Shown here: positions 26,401 through 33,702 of the stretch, piece after piece
Layout: each line of letters opens with the position of its first letter
How positions within the stretch are numbered: the stretch's first letter is position 1
Source: Candidatus Intricatilinea gracilis
GTDB taxonomy: Bacteria > Pseudomonadota > Gammaproteobacteria > Burkholderiales > Burkholderiaceae_C
NCBI GenBank assembly: GCA_016702605.1
Contig: JADJDQ010000001.1
Coordinates: forward strand, 434,001-498,000
DNA: 64,000 nt
Direction: 5' to 3'
Notes under the pieces: generated by a model
Told to the model about the DNA's origin: nothing
Databases searched by the model: none
What the model saw: the letters and a program-made list of their open reading frames with translations, nothing else
Position numbers and translations under genes: made by a program

Positions 26401-28355
26401 CCGGCGCCGGCCGCACCGGCCTGGCCGATGGCGTCCTGCGCCGAGCTGAGGCTGGCCGCCAGCGCGGGCTGGCCGCTGATCTGCGAATTGCGCGACAACG
26501 CGTCGAGTTCGGCCGACAAGGTGTGCAGCGGCATCTGCTCGCGCCGCACGGCGTCGGCAATGGCCTGCACGCGGTCGATCAGGTCGGGCGCCATGACGTG
26601 GCGACCCATCACTGGCGAGATGATGCCGCTGACCTTGTCGAACACGAACAGGCTGCTGGCCATGCCCGGCTGCACCGCCAGGGTGTCGATCAGGAAACCA
26701 AGCGCACCGAGATTGCCGGCCAGACGGTGGAAGGCCGGCAGCGCCGCCGGGCTGAGCGAGTCGAGCTGGTCCTGCACCAGGTTGTCGACGTCGTCGGTCA
26801 TGCGTTCGATCGCCAGGCAGGCCTGGTCGATGCCGAGCAGGCCCAGGACACCGTGCATGCTGCGCAACTGGCTGGGCACAGGCACCAGCAAGCCACTTTC
26901 GCGCGGGTTGCGGAAGAACTGGTCGATCTGACGTTCGACTTCACTGAGACTGGCGCGCAGCTCCTGCACCACGCTGCTCATGGTCTGGCGGTCGGACACG
27001 CGCCGGTAGAGCTGCTCGATCCAGGCTTCCAGCGGCTCGGCATGGCGACCGGAGCACACGCGGTCCAGGCGCTCGGCGAGACGGTCGATCTGGGCATCCT
27101 GGCCGGGCTGGTCGAAGTCACGCTCTTCGAGCGACGCCTCGAGGTACAGCAGGCTGGTGGCGACCTCCATCGCCATCTCGGCGCTGTCCATGCGACCACG
27201 CTGCACGGTCTGTTCGGCCGCCGCCACCAGGGCCGTGGCCAGGCGGTCGCCGCGACCATAGAGCCGACGCACCGAGTCACCCACGAGCGAGAAGTTCTCG
27301 ACCAGCTGGGCGATGCGGTGCGGCTCGTCGCCGGCCACACCCGACCACGCCTGTTTGGCCGCTTCGACACGCTTGCGCGCTTGCGAGATCCACGCCGGGT
27401 CGTACCGACCGTAGTGTGTGGTGGTGTAGTCGATCAGCGGCTGCGCCGGCAGGTCGTACGCGTCGCGCACCGCCACCAGGAACGGTGTGCGTTGCTGGCT
27501 CGCCGGGACACAGGCGCAGAAGAACAACAGATCCTGCGCGAGCCGTTCGGCCGCCGACACCTGGCCCTGACCCGGGTGTTTGACCAGGCTGCGCAGGTGC
27601 TGCATCAGGCGCGAGGCAGTACGTTTGACGTAGTTGTCGGGCGCCAGGGCACCAATCGAGACACCGTCGAAAAACCCGGCCGCCAGTCGCCACAAGGTGG
27701 TTTCTTCAGCGCTGGCCGCTCGTTGCCCCAGTGCGGCGCAGGTGTTGCGCAGCGACCTGGCGCTGTCGGCCCGGTTGAGCTTGACCCAGCCGAGCAAGAG
27801 CCGCTCGAACTCGGCCAGCGTGGCCGCATTGGGGCTGATCGGATCGATCTTGACGACGGTGGCGATAGAGCGCCAGCGCCAGTCGTTGGGCCACAGGTCG
27901 GCCGGATGAATGCGGTCGGCGCCGGTCAGCTCGAGCAGCGTATGCAGTTGGGCGAACAGGCCGACCGGGTCGGTGGATTTGCCGGCGATTCGCCGCGCCA
28001 GATAGTCGAGCAAGGCAAACGACGCTGCCTCGACGGCCTCGACCCCGGGCACATCGATGCGCTGCGGCTTGACGACGAAACGTTGCACCAGCGCTTCGCT
28101 GGCGCGCATGAGCATGGCGCCTTCGGGCAGGTTGACGAGCTCGAGCGCCCCCACGCCCACGTGCAGCTGCTGGCGTGCGTGGCGCAGGATGGTGGGCTCG
28201 ACATCGTCGAGGTCGCCAAAGGCACTCGACTCGGCTTCACGCACATGACGCCGCAGCGCCTTGTGAGCGGATTCGAGCGTCTTGCGCAACTCCTCCTGCA
28301 CCCAGGCCAGGGCGGAGAGGTCGTGTGTTGCGGCGGGGGTGCGTAACGCATCCAT
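20448..28355 (-). CDS. chpA: ChpA/PilL-type hybrid CheA histidine kinase (2635 aa)
   Basis: A giant chemosensory kinase of the Pil-Chp system controlling type IV pilus twitching. The N-terminal 860 residues hold degenerate Hpt-like helical modules, ending in a good Hpt with H750 (FHTLKGSARMVG). Long Pro/Ala/Asp/Glu-rich linkers surround a second Hpt (H1285, ALAHSLAGNSAT) and a third (H1826, LHTFKGGARLAG). The CheA dimerisation/ATPase domain follows, with LLRNCVGHGIEYPETR and IRDDGAGLD. A CheW-like domain comes next, then a C-terminal receiver beginning LVLVVDDSLTVRR with phosphoacceptor in VLVLSDIEMPRMDG. Pseudomonas ChpA is of similar size. It is last in the pilG-pilH-pilI-pilJ-chpA operon. 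Confidence 0.95.
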   Translation of the reverse strand: MDALRTPAATHDLSALAWVQEELRKTLESAHKALRRHVREAESSAFGDLDDVEPTILRHARQQLHVGVGALELVNLPEGAMLMRASEALVQRFVVKPQRIDVPGVEAVEAASFALLDYLARRIAGKSTDPVGLFAQLHTLLELTGADRIHPADLWPNDWRWRSIATVVKIDPISPNAATLAEFERLLLGWVKLNRADSARSLRNTCAALGQRAASAEETTLWRLAAGFFDGVSIGALAPDNYVKRTASRLMQHLRSLVKHPGQGQVSAAERLAQDLLFFCACVPASQQRTPFLVAVRDAYDLPAQPLIDYTTTHYGRYDPAWISQARKRVEAAKQAWSGVAGDEPHRIAQLVENFSLVGDSVRRLYGRGDRLATALVAAAEQTVQRGRMDSAEMAMEVATSLLYLEASLEERDFDQPGQDAQIDRLAERLDRVCSGRHAEPLEAWIEQLYRRVSDRQTMSSVVQELRASLSEVERQIDQFFRNPRESGLLVPVPSQLRSMHGVLGLLGIDQACLAIERMTDDVDNLVQDQLDSLSPAALPAFHRLAGNLGALGFLIDTLAVQPGMASSLFVFDKVSGIISPVMGRHVMAPDLIDRVQAIADAVRREQMPLHTLSAELDALSRNSQISGQPALAASLSSAQDAIGQAGAAGAGRHTEDAVREHIAQAMDDFVATANNPVGLDPMGTPLISRPMDLNPAPAEPTGLEGDSEMRAVFLEESREVLGEAQIALAELARTPGDVAQITTVRRAFHTLKGSARMVGLAQVAEAAWAYEQLYNRWLADQTPASGELRLITGDALHYLGAWVDAIAQHDDDAFLPDPLIAAADTLRLAGELMRVPAPQRNVQPVGPSAYASGYAAAPAPSFDDEAGDGVDFEVPLDEPRSGVFEMLQATQPIDLRNEEPLPVWDRTAPIDLPLQFDADAPAPIEVDLLLDLDVADGPAGAPIELDFGNSGAYARHLPSTPTPGDLPASPPQLVEPATFDEPAVPALPVDEAPVYSPDQSAWSSEDDMPVLSDLMPELGELEHAAEAPASTYAPNDAESPVPVEAAQPPATAIDDALSIDSLSADLGADNEADLGQSAFGDVASEMTLLDLSLDEAPASAPRITGGDDDARSAWQSGDDEGPLFVSAAFESTGAPPEVPDVTAAPASPPLDMLPSDEIAPVAEVTYDEIPAVEDLFPSRGLAGLPPIESPVDGSFAAPVEPSPVLSAAAPEPLPEPIAAAAEPLAPAGGDDEYRHIGPLRLKIPLFNIYLNEADELSRRLSTELAEWALELHRPVGESAVALAHSLAGNSATVGFSALSHLARELEHALQRSDEIGKGQPEDAALFSTAGDEIRHLLHQFAAGFLREPPPELAEQLSAWQHQADQILLARLARNSVLDSRIDAPTTLSPELGLMPPDMPFDPADLPEEVADTGWQREADSPLPPPLGTPTDNAAFMAGQPPPQAHWWDARPPASAPAPAPEAPSGAEQRIEPSFADELPSMSIFDPSQPAEPELGAVATPEAAAFDVDFDLDALTPPSVAGALPELPAFDAAAAQPADAGDRAATPPAADLPGASAAKVVTLADLALPVPEVLKPLSEDEAAAHFESFAASLVPKAPAGPPTASDWTTDISFDLPSVPGAQPPAPPRRRELADASATELMFPTIPGNDIELVVDGKLQQPPPPPPAPVEPAWSEPSFESAPEPSPESLATPDISLDLLDDFVSQPAQPTQSARVTHEAQDEFDDSRPVAGEELLDIDLFEPAPEEEPYSEPLTQMAELPAEALPSSLAPTLADSGDSIENLDQDLFPVFEEEALDLLPVLTQQLQSWRNYPSDPGPGTGCMRTLHTFKGGARLAGAMRLGELAHAMEATIENILGADLVDSVALAALQPQSDKLIAAFETLRSRFNAPRPTSMSAFGGLSGMVPLAGDSRMGAVSSRAMPFTDSATTSGRITVEPLVPSMPMPLDDDEAAVDEADLVIEPAVSVAWRASQLGTPADLANARAAGGRQVEVPVVPEPIPIDWAQLVGPPATAQAAGPAVSTLPVRVRPQLLDRLVNLAGEVSITRARLESEVGQMRGSLVDLSENLDRLNQQLRDVALQAETQLESRMEAARALSQAFDPLELDRYTRLQELTRMMAESVNDVATVRTSLQRTLQTTEDELAMQGRLTRELQGDLLRTRMLEFDSLSERLQRVVRQAAAESGKQTRLDIAGGSIEVDRGVLDRMTPAFEHLLRNCVGHGIEYPETRAGAGKDPTGSIVIAVQQEGNEVSVEIRDDGAGLDLLRIRDKALAMGLLSPDALPSEHALAQLIFAPGLSTAGQLTELSGRGVGMDVVRSDVQALGGRIEIHTQAGVGTRFKLVLPLTTVVTQVVLLRAGGTTIAVPSHLIELVQRASSASLQQAYASGSYLFGGMSVPFYWLGALLESSGSGSTSGRTRPVIIVRSAQQRVALHVDEVQGNQEVVVKNLGAQLSRLPGLAGLTLLASGGVALIYNPVALATVYGTVAHEHTRVALNATQDGQPVPTAPELAPPAPLVLVVDDSLTVRRVTRRLLEREGWRVAVAKDGMEALESLANERPVLVLSDIEMPRMDGFDLLRNIRADAQFGDLPVIMITSRIAQKHREHALQLGANHYLGKPYAEEELLALVRSYAKRASRTS

Positions 28356-28388
28356 CGTGGATCTTCCGGACTAGGTCGGCGCGGCCGA

Positions 28389-30677
28389 TCAGCTGATCTT
28401 GAAGCGCGCCACCGATTGGCGCAGCTCCTCGGCCGTGCGCGACAGCTGTCGCACCAGCTGGGCGGTCGAACGCGTGCCTTCACCGGTCTGCTCGGTGACG
28501 GCGAAGATGTGCTGGATGTTCTCGGCCACGACGTTGGCCGAATCCGATTCGCGCCGTGCCTGGCGCGAGATGTCCTCGATCAGCTCGGACAGCTGGCGCG
28601 AGATGCGGTCGATCTCACCCAGCGCCGTGCCGGCGTTGTCGGACAACCTGGCGCCGGTGACCACACCCTGGGTGGAACGCTCCATGGCGGCCACGGCGTC
28701 GGCCGTGTCGGTCTGGATGGTCTTGACCAGCACGGCGATCTGGCGCGTCGCATCGGCGGACCGTTCGGCCAGGCGTTGCACTTCCTCGGCCACCACCGAG
28801 AAGCCGCGGCCGGCTTCACCTGCGGACGCGGCCTGGATGGCGGCGTTGAGCGCCAGCACATTGGTCTGCTCGGTGATGTCCGAGATCAGCTCGGTGATTT
28901 CGCCGATCTCCTGCGACGACTCACCCAGGCGCTTGATACGTTTGGAGGTGTCCTGGATCTGCTCGCGGATGGCGTTCATGCCGCCGATGGTCTCGAGCAC
29001 CGCGTTCAGGCCCGAGCTCGCGGCGTTGAGCGACTGGCGTGCCACTTCGGCGGACTGCTGCGCCTGCGCCGACACGCGCTGGATGCGCCCGGCCATCTGC
29101 AGCACGGCTTCGCCGGTTTCGCGGATCTCGCGCAGCTGTTCGTCGGACGCCGCCAGCAGTTCGGTCGACGTGGTCTCGACCTGCTGGGTCGTGTCGGTCA
29201 CCCGCGCCGCGGTACCTTGCACCTGCGCCACCAGCGACCGAAGCTCCTCGACCGTGTAGTTCACCGAGTCGGCGATGGCGCCGGTGATGTCCTCGGTCAC
29301 CGTAGCCTGTTGCGTGAGGTCACCCTCGGCCACCGACTGCAACTCGTTCATCAGGCGAAGAATGGCGGCCTGATTGGCGTCGTTGACACGCTTGGCCTCG
29401 CGCTCCTGGCGTTCGGCTTCGAGCCGCTGATCCTCGGAGTTCTGGGCGCGCAGACGCTGATCACTACCGTACACCAGCACCAGGCCGTAGGCGCCGTACA
29501 CCGCCACCAGCAGCGACACCAGGAACAGGGCCACCGCCGGCCAGCCCAGGCCGCTGACGCCGGACATGCGGTCCTGGATCTTCTCGAGCGCGACACGCAG
29601 GGCGTCGCTGTTGGCCAGGATGGCCGCCTCGGCATCACGCGCCGCAGCCAGCCCAGGCACACCGCTGATGACGGTGTTGCCGTCGTTGCGCACCAGTTCG
29701 AAGTTGCGGCTCAACTGCAGCAGGCGCTCGCGACTGGCCGGGTCTCGCGCGGGCAGGATGCGCATGTCCGGATTGCCATCGAGCAAGGCAGCGCTGAGGT
29801 CGCGAAAGCTGGTGAGATCCTTGCCCAGCAGGGCTACGGCGTCGGGCGACACACCCTGGAGGTTCTGCGCTTCGAGCGCGGACTTGGCGATGCGCTGGGT
29901 GAGCCACGCCAGCTGCACAGCGGCCGACAGCTCGGACGCGGTAGCGCCACCTTGCAGCTTGATGGCCACCAGCGCGTCGACCTGCTCGAGCATCTCGGCG
30001 CTGCGTTTGTTGATCGACCGCAGCGACAGGCCGACCTGGGTCAGCAGCTTCTCTTGTCCGAGCAGGGTTCGTGCATGTTTCTCGGCCGTGTCGACCAGGC
30101 CCTGCAGCGGGTCGACCGTGTCGGGCAGGTTGCCCGAACTGGCTGTTTCGGCCGACCCTTCGCGCAGGATGCGGGCGCTGCGCCCGAGCACCTCGGAGGC
30201 GTCGCGCAGCTCGACGAAGGCACTGGGCACACCCGTCAGCGCCTGCATCGACGTCTTGGCCAGCCGCTGGGACTGCGCCAGCGCCTGCCCCGCGGCCGCC
30301 GCCAGGCTGGCCCCACCGCCCGCAGACCGCACCGCCAGCACACCCGCCACCACCAGGCCCAGCACACCCACGACCAGGGTGTAGGACAGGAAGCGCTGGC
30401 GCCGCGTCGGTGCAATACGGTCGAGCAGCGGCAGGCTGCCCGAGGCATCACGCGCCGGCATGGCGGGCTCGACGGCCGCCGCATTGCGGGCGAAGTTCTG
30501 CCCCAATGTGGAGGGTGCCGCCTCGGCAATGATGGAGTTCAGGCCACCGGGCTGTGACTGGCGATCACGCAGGCCCGCGCCGTCGCCGGCAAAGGCGTCG
30601 TCGAAGGCGAGGTCGTCGGAATGCCGTTCGCCATCACGCTGGCGTCCCGATCCCTTGAGCTTGTCGATCAGACTCAT
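28389..30677 (-). CDS. pilJ: Twitching-motility methyl-accepting chemotaxis protein PilJ
   Basis: A 762-residue inner-membrane receptor feeding the Pil-Chp kinase. A roughly 90-residue cytoplasmic Asp/Arg-rich head precedes TM1 (about 97-117). A large periplasmic helical sensor domain follows (PilJ type), then TM2 (about 380-404). After that come a HAMP-like stretch and a cytoplasmic coiled coil, whose signalling tip is EQTNVLALNAAIQAASAGEA near residue 602. The long pre-TM1 head is also seen in other PilJ proteins. It is followed by chpA after 33 bp. Confidence 0.95.
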   Translation of the reverse strand: MSLIDKLKGSGRQRDGERHSDDLAFDDAFAGDGAGLRDRQSQPGGLNSIIAEAAPSTLGQNFARNAAAVEPAMPARDASGSLPLLDRIAPTRRQRFLSYTLVVGVLGLVVAGVLAVRSAGGGASLAAAAGQALAQSQRLAKTSMQALTGVPSAFVELRDASEVLGRSARILREGSAETASSGNLPDTVDPLQGLVDTAEKHARTLLGQEKLLTQVGLSLRSINKRSAEMLEQVDALVAIKLQGGATASELSAAVQLAWLTQRIAKSALEAQNLQGVSPDAVALLGKDLTSFRDLSAALLDGNPDMRILPARDPASRERLLQLSRNFELVRNDGNTVISGVPGLAAARDAEAAILANSDALRVALEKIQDRMSGVSGLGWPAVALFLVSLLVAVYGAYGLVLVYGSDQRLRAQNSEDQRLEAERQEREAKRVNDANQAAILRLMNELQSVAEGDLTQQATVTEDITGAIADSVNYTVEELRSLVAQVQGTAARVTDTTQQVETTSTELLAASDEQLREIRETGEAVLQMAGRIQRVSAQAQQSAEVARQSLNAASSGLNAVLETIGGMNAIREQIQDTSKRIKRLGESSQEIGEITELISDITEQTNVLALNAAIQAASAGEAGRGFSVVAEEVQRLAERSADATRQIAVLVKTIQTDTADAVAAMERSTQGVVTGARLSDNAGTALGEIDRISRQLSELIEDISRQARRESDSANVVAENIQHIFAVTEQTGEGTRSTAQLVRQLSRTAEELRQSVARFKIS

Positions 30678-30729
30678 GCAGGCCTCTCTGTGACTTGTTC
30701 ATGGCGCCGGGCCAGAAGGGCGCAGTCGT

Positions 30730-31257
30730 TCATGTCAGGGCAACGATGTGGGTGAAACGCTCGTCGTGAGCCAGCGCGGCCAGGCGCAACTCCTGCCAGA
30801 CACGACCGGTGTTGTCGCGCCAGCGCGGACCAGCGTACTCGGGCGCAGGGCCATCGACCAATTGCGGATCCGACAACTGCTCGGCATTGCGCAGGCCGGC
30901 CAGTCGATCGACCAGCAAGGCCGCGTTGAGCTCGAGCGACTGATTGAGTGCCACCAGGCGAGCCTGGGGGTCGCGCTGCAGGCGCCCGCCGCGCAGCCCC
31001 AGGAAACCGGCCAGGTCGACCACGCCGGTGAGGCTGCCGCGCAGGTTGGCCACGCCCAGGAACCAGCTGCGCGCGTGAGGTACCCGCATCAGAGCCCCGG
31101 CCTGGAAGATCTCGCCCGCCTCGGCCAGCGGCAGCAGGAAACCCTGACCGTGACACTCGACCGCCAACCAGCCAGCCGGACGCTCCATCGTGCGCGCCGC
31201 CTGCAGGCGTTCGGCCAGGCGCCCCTGCAATTCGCGCAAAGCTTCCTTTTGAGCCAT
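30730..31257 (-). CDS. pilI: CheW-like adaptor PilI
   Basis: A 175-residue adaptor coupling PilJ to ChpA. Most of the chain is a CheW domain: FLLPLAEAGEIFQAG, then VPHARSWFLGVANLRGSLTG, a classic CheW core (GVxNLRGxxxxVxDL), then GVVDLAGFLGLRGG. It lies between pilH and pilJ on the same strand, in the standard order of this operon. Confidence 0.94.
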   Translation of the reverse strand: MAQKEALRELQGRLAERLQAARTMERPAGWLAVECHGQGFLLPLAEAGEIFQAGALMRVPHARSWFLGVANLRGSLTGVVDLAGFLGLRGGRLQRDPQARLVALNQSLELNAALLVDRLAGLRNAEQLSDPQLVDGPAPEYAGPRWRDNTGRVWQELRLAALAHDERFTHIVALT

Positions 31258-31345
31258 CAGCAGATCACCAGGTACAGGATGTCGAAGCCGCGCGATCGGC
31301 GCGAAGTGTGGCGATGCGGGGCGGGCGCCGGCAACATCGGCGTCA

Positions 31346-31711
31346 TCAATCGAATGCGCGGATCTTGCGCACGAGTTCGTCGCCGTTGACCGGCTTGACC
31401 ACGTAATCGCGCGCGCCCTGACGCATGCCCCAGACCTTGTCGGTCTCCTGATTCTTGCTGGTGCACATGATCACGGGCACATCGGCGTACAGCGGGTCGC
31501 GCGTGATCGTGCGGGTGAGCTGAAAGCCGTTCTGGCCGGGCATCACCACGTCCATCAGGATGAGGTCGGGTTTTTCTTCGGCGATGCGACGCATCGCCTC
31601 GTCGCCGTTTTCGGCGGTGCGCACCCGAAAACCGTTGCGCACCAGCACGTCGGTCAGGAAATGCAGTTCGGTCTTCGAATCGTCGACCAACAGGATGTTC
31701 TGGATTGCCAT
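31346..31711 (-). CDS. pilH: Twitching-motility response regulator PilH
   Basis: A 121-residue single-domain receiver. The acidic pocket is in ILLVDDSKTELHFLTD, the phosphoacceptor is D54 in LILMDVVMPGQNG, T is in IMCTSKNQETD and K is in YVVKPVNGDEL. PilH opposes or tunes PilG in controlling pilus retraction. The frame extends 13 codons further upstream, but ATG 31711 gives the standard PilH N-terminus and has AAGG upstream. It is second in the operon, 75 bp after pilG. Confidence 0.95.
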   Translation of the reverse strand: MAIQNILLVDDSKTELHFLTDVLVRNGFRVRTAENGDEAMRRIAEEKPDLILMDVVMPGQNGFQLTRTITRDPLYADVPVIMCTSKNQETDKVWGMRQGARDYVVKPVNGDELVRKIRAFD

Positions 31712-31786
31712 CACGCTCGCCTTGTGGTCAGGAGGTGCATCTTGGCACACGCATCACGCATGCCCGCGCACGAAAGGCAGCGGCAC

Positions 31787-32188
31787 TCAGACCGGAACCC
31801 GCTTGTACTGCTGCACGGCTTGCAGCAGCTGGTCTTTGGTGAACGGCTTGGTCAGGTAGTCCTCGGAGCCGACCATGCGACCCCGGGCCTTGTCGAACAA
31901 GCCGTCCTTGGACGACAGCATGATCACCGGCACCGCCGCGAAACGGGCGTTGCGCTTGATGATGGCGCAGGTCTGGTAGCCATCCAGACGCGGCATCAGG
32001 ATGTCGCAGAAGATCAGGTCGGGCCGGTAGTCGCTGACCTTGGCCAGCGCATCGAAACCATCTTCGGCCAGCACCACCTCGCAACCACCTTGCTTGAGAA
32101 AGATCTCGGCGCTGCGCCGGATCGTGTTGCTGTCATCGATCACCAGCACTCGAGTCACTGCCGGATCACGTTCGGCTTCATCGTCCAT
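31787..32188 (-). CDS. pilG: Twitching-motility response regulator PilG
   Basis: A 133-residue CheY-like receiver. The acidic pair is in VLVIDDSNTIRRSAEIFL, the phosphoacceptor is D62 in LIFCDILMPRLDGYQTC, and K is in YLTKPFTKDQL. PilG promotes pilus extension downstream of ChpA. It is the first gene of the Pil-Chp operon; the upstream neighbour on the same strand is rubredoxin, a common betaproteobacterial arrangement. Confidence 0.95.
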   Translation of the reverse strand: MDDEAERDPAVTRVLVIDDSNTIRRSAEIFLKQGGCEVVLAEDGFDALAKVSDYRPDLIFCDILMPRLDGYQTCAIIKRNARFAAVPVIMLSSKDGLFDKARGRMVGSEDYLTKPFTKDQLLQAVQQYKRVPV

Positions 32189-32250
32189 GGCTGGTTTGCT
32201 CCAGGGTAGTTCTCATCGGTTCGGGCGTCGGAAAAACATGCGATGGCATG

Positions 32251-32423
32251 CTAGACCTTCACCATTTCGAAGTCTTCCTGCGCGCGCCACATTCGGGGCA
32301 GACCCAGTTCAGCGGCACATCGGACCAGGCGGTTCCGGGCGGCAGACCATGGTCGGGGTCGCCGGCGGCCTCGTCGTAAATCCAGCCGCAGATCAGGCAC
32401 ATCCAGGTTTGGCTATTGCTCAA
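32251..32423 (-). CDS. Rubredoxin, apparent single-base frameshift near the C-terminus
   Basis: A small FeS electron carrier with both knuckles intact: MCLICGWIYDEAAG and NWVCPECGAR. As assembled, the frame ends CGARRKTSKW at TGA 32261-32259 (54 aa). Adding one base near 32279 restores the usual tail ARKEDFEMVKV and a TAG at 32253-32251 (57 residues). The lesion or sequencing error therefore changes only the last ten or so residues and spares all four Fe ligands. Start: TTG 32423 gives SNSQTWMCLICGW, matching family N-termini; the ATG within WMC would clip the first strand. The partner reductase is unknown. Confidence 0.85.
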
Positions 32424-32626
32424 GGCGTTCAACTCACGATCGACGAACGAGTAATCGGGGACTCAAGGTTGCCACGGCGAACGCCCGATACGGACAAACT
32501 TCGAAAACTCACTGCGACATATTGTTATGGGCCACACGCGAAAGACCGATTTCCGCACCACTCGACGTTGCCCGAACCGATCGCCGCAGCGACATCGGCA
32601 CACCCCCAAGCGACCCCATGCATGTC

Positions 32627-32646
32627 TACAATGACCAAAGATTGTA
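32627..32646. promoter_or_regulatory. Inverted repeat TACAAT-N8-ATTGTA in the divergent rubredoxin/thiD intergenic region
   Basis: The 352-bp gap 32424-32775 is the only AT-richer stretch between the leftward rubredoxin-pil genes and rightward thiD-hemL, so it must carry both promoters. It contains a perfect 6+6 inverted repeat with an 8-base spacer. A regulator site is plausible but unproven. I see no RNA gene or riboswitch in the gap. Confidence 0.3.
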
Positions 32647-32775
32647 CCGATAGGCTTTGGCAAAAAAGCATGAGTGTGTGGGCACATACACAAGATTTCT
32701 CAGAAACTGCTAGAGGTTCGTGCCGGCCCGGATCGACCGTCCCGTGCCGGTCGGGCGAGCACAATCCCACCCTTC

Positions 32776-33702
32776 ATGAGCACCATTCCTACCCCCTCGA
32801 GCCCCATCGATGAAGCCACCGACCAGGCCTCGCCGGCATGTGTCATGAGCTTCAACGCCAGCGACGCCAGTGGCGCCGCCGGTCTGGCCGGTGACGTGGC
32901 CACCATCGCCGCCATGGGCGCACATGCCCTGCCGGTCGTCACCACCATCCTGATGCGCGACACGGCCGAGATCTTCGACCACAGCCCGATCGACGCCGAC
33001 ACGGTGGTCGAGCAAGCGCGTGCCGTGCTCGAAGACATCACCATTGCGGCCTGGAAAGTCGGCTTCCTTGGCTCGGCCGAAACCGTCGGCGCGGTGGCCG
33101 AGGTGTTGTCCGATTACCCCGACGTGCCACTCGTCACCTACCTGCCCGCCTTGTCCTGGATGGACGACGAGGACGCCGCCGGCGCCTATCACGAAGCGCT
33201 ACGCGACCTGGTGCTGCCACTCACGACCGTGCTTGTCGGCAACCAACAGACCCTCGCCGACTTCCTGCTGCCCGAGTGGGAAAGTGAGCGCCCGCCTTCG
33301 GCGCGTGAACTGGCGGTAGCCGCCGGGGAACACGGCGTACGCTTCGTGCTGGTGAGTGGCATGCAACTGCCCAACAGCTTCATCGACAACGTGCTGGCCT
33401 CGCCGCAAGGCGCCATCACGGGCGAGAAGTTCGAGCGTTTCGAGGCCGGCTTCGTCGGCGCCGGCGACACGCTGTCGGCGGCACTCGCCGCCTTGCTCGC
33501 CAGCGGTGAAGAGCTGCACATGGCCACGTCCGAGGCGCTGTCGTTTCTCGACCAGTCGCTCGATGCCGGGTTTCGCCCCGGCATGGGCAACGTGATTCCC
33601 GATCGCTTCTTCTGGGCCCTGCCCTCCCCCGAGGACGAGGAGGCCGACGCCGCCCTCGACCCCAACGCCGACACCCCACCGAATCCGCGCAATGTCCACT
33701 GA
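32776..33702 (+). CDS. thiD: Hydroxymethylpyrimidine / phosphomethylpyrimidine kinase, ThiD-like
   Basis: A 308-residue ribokinase-fold kinase of thiamine biosynthesis. The N-terminus VMSFNASDASGAAGLAGDV corresponds to the substrate-binding SDSSGGAGIQAD motif of ThiD. ATP/anion-hole residues are in EAGFVGAGDTLSAALAALL (GxGD motif). It is somewhat divergent and has an acidic C-terminal tail, so pyridoxal kinase activity cannot be excluded. ATG 32776 was chosen because the upstream frame is not family-like. The end overlaps hemL by 11 bp. Confidence 0.85.
   Translation: MSTIPTPSSPIDEATDQASPACVMSFNASDASGAAGLAGDVATIAAMGAHALPVVTTILMRDTAEIFDHSPIDADTVVEQARAVLEDITIAAWKVGFLGSAETVGAVAEVLSDYPDVPLVTYLPALSWMDDEDAAGAYHEALRDLVLPLTTVLVGNQQTLADFLLPEWESERPPSARELAVAAGEHGVRFVLVSGMQLPNSFIDNVLASPQGAITGEKFERFEAGFVGAGDTLSAALAALLASGEELHMATSEALSFLDQSLDAGFRPGMGNVIPDRFFWALPSPEDEEADAALDPNADTPPNPRNVH

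Noticed and set aside
25284..28346. 1020-codon open frame on the plus strand
   Set aside because: Exactly antisense to chpA. The translation is rich in His, Gln, Arg and Gly with no domain pattern, as expected from high-G+C third-position bias opposite a real gene.
28416..30557. 713-codon open frame on the plus strand
   Set aside because: Antisense shadow of pilJ, whose receptor signalling tip and TM segments are unmistakable.
32776..33702. TPP riboswitch ahead of thiD
   Set aside because: I could not find the conserved CUGAGA/ACCUGAU-type core in 32424-32775.
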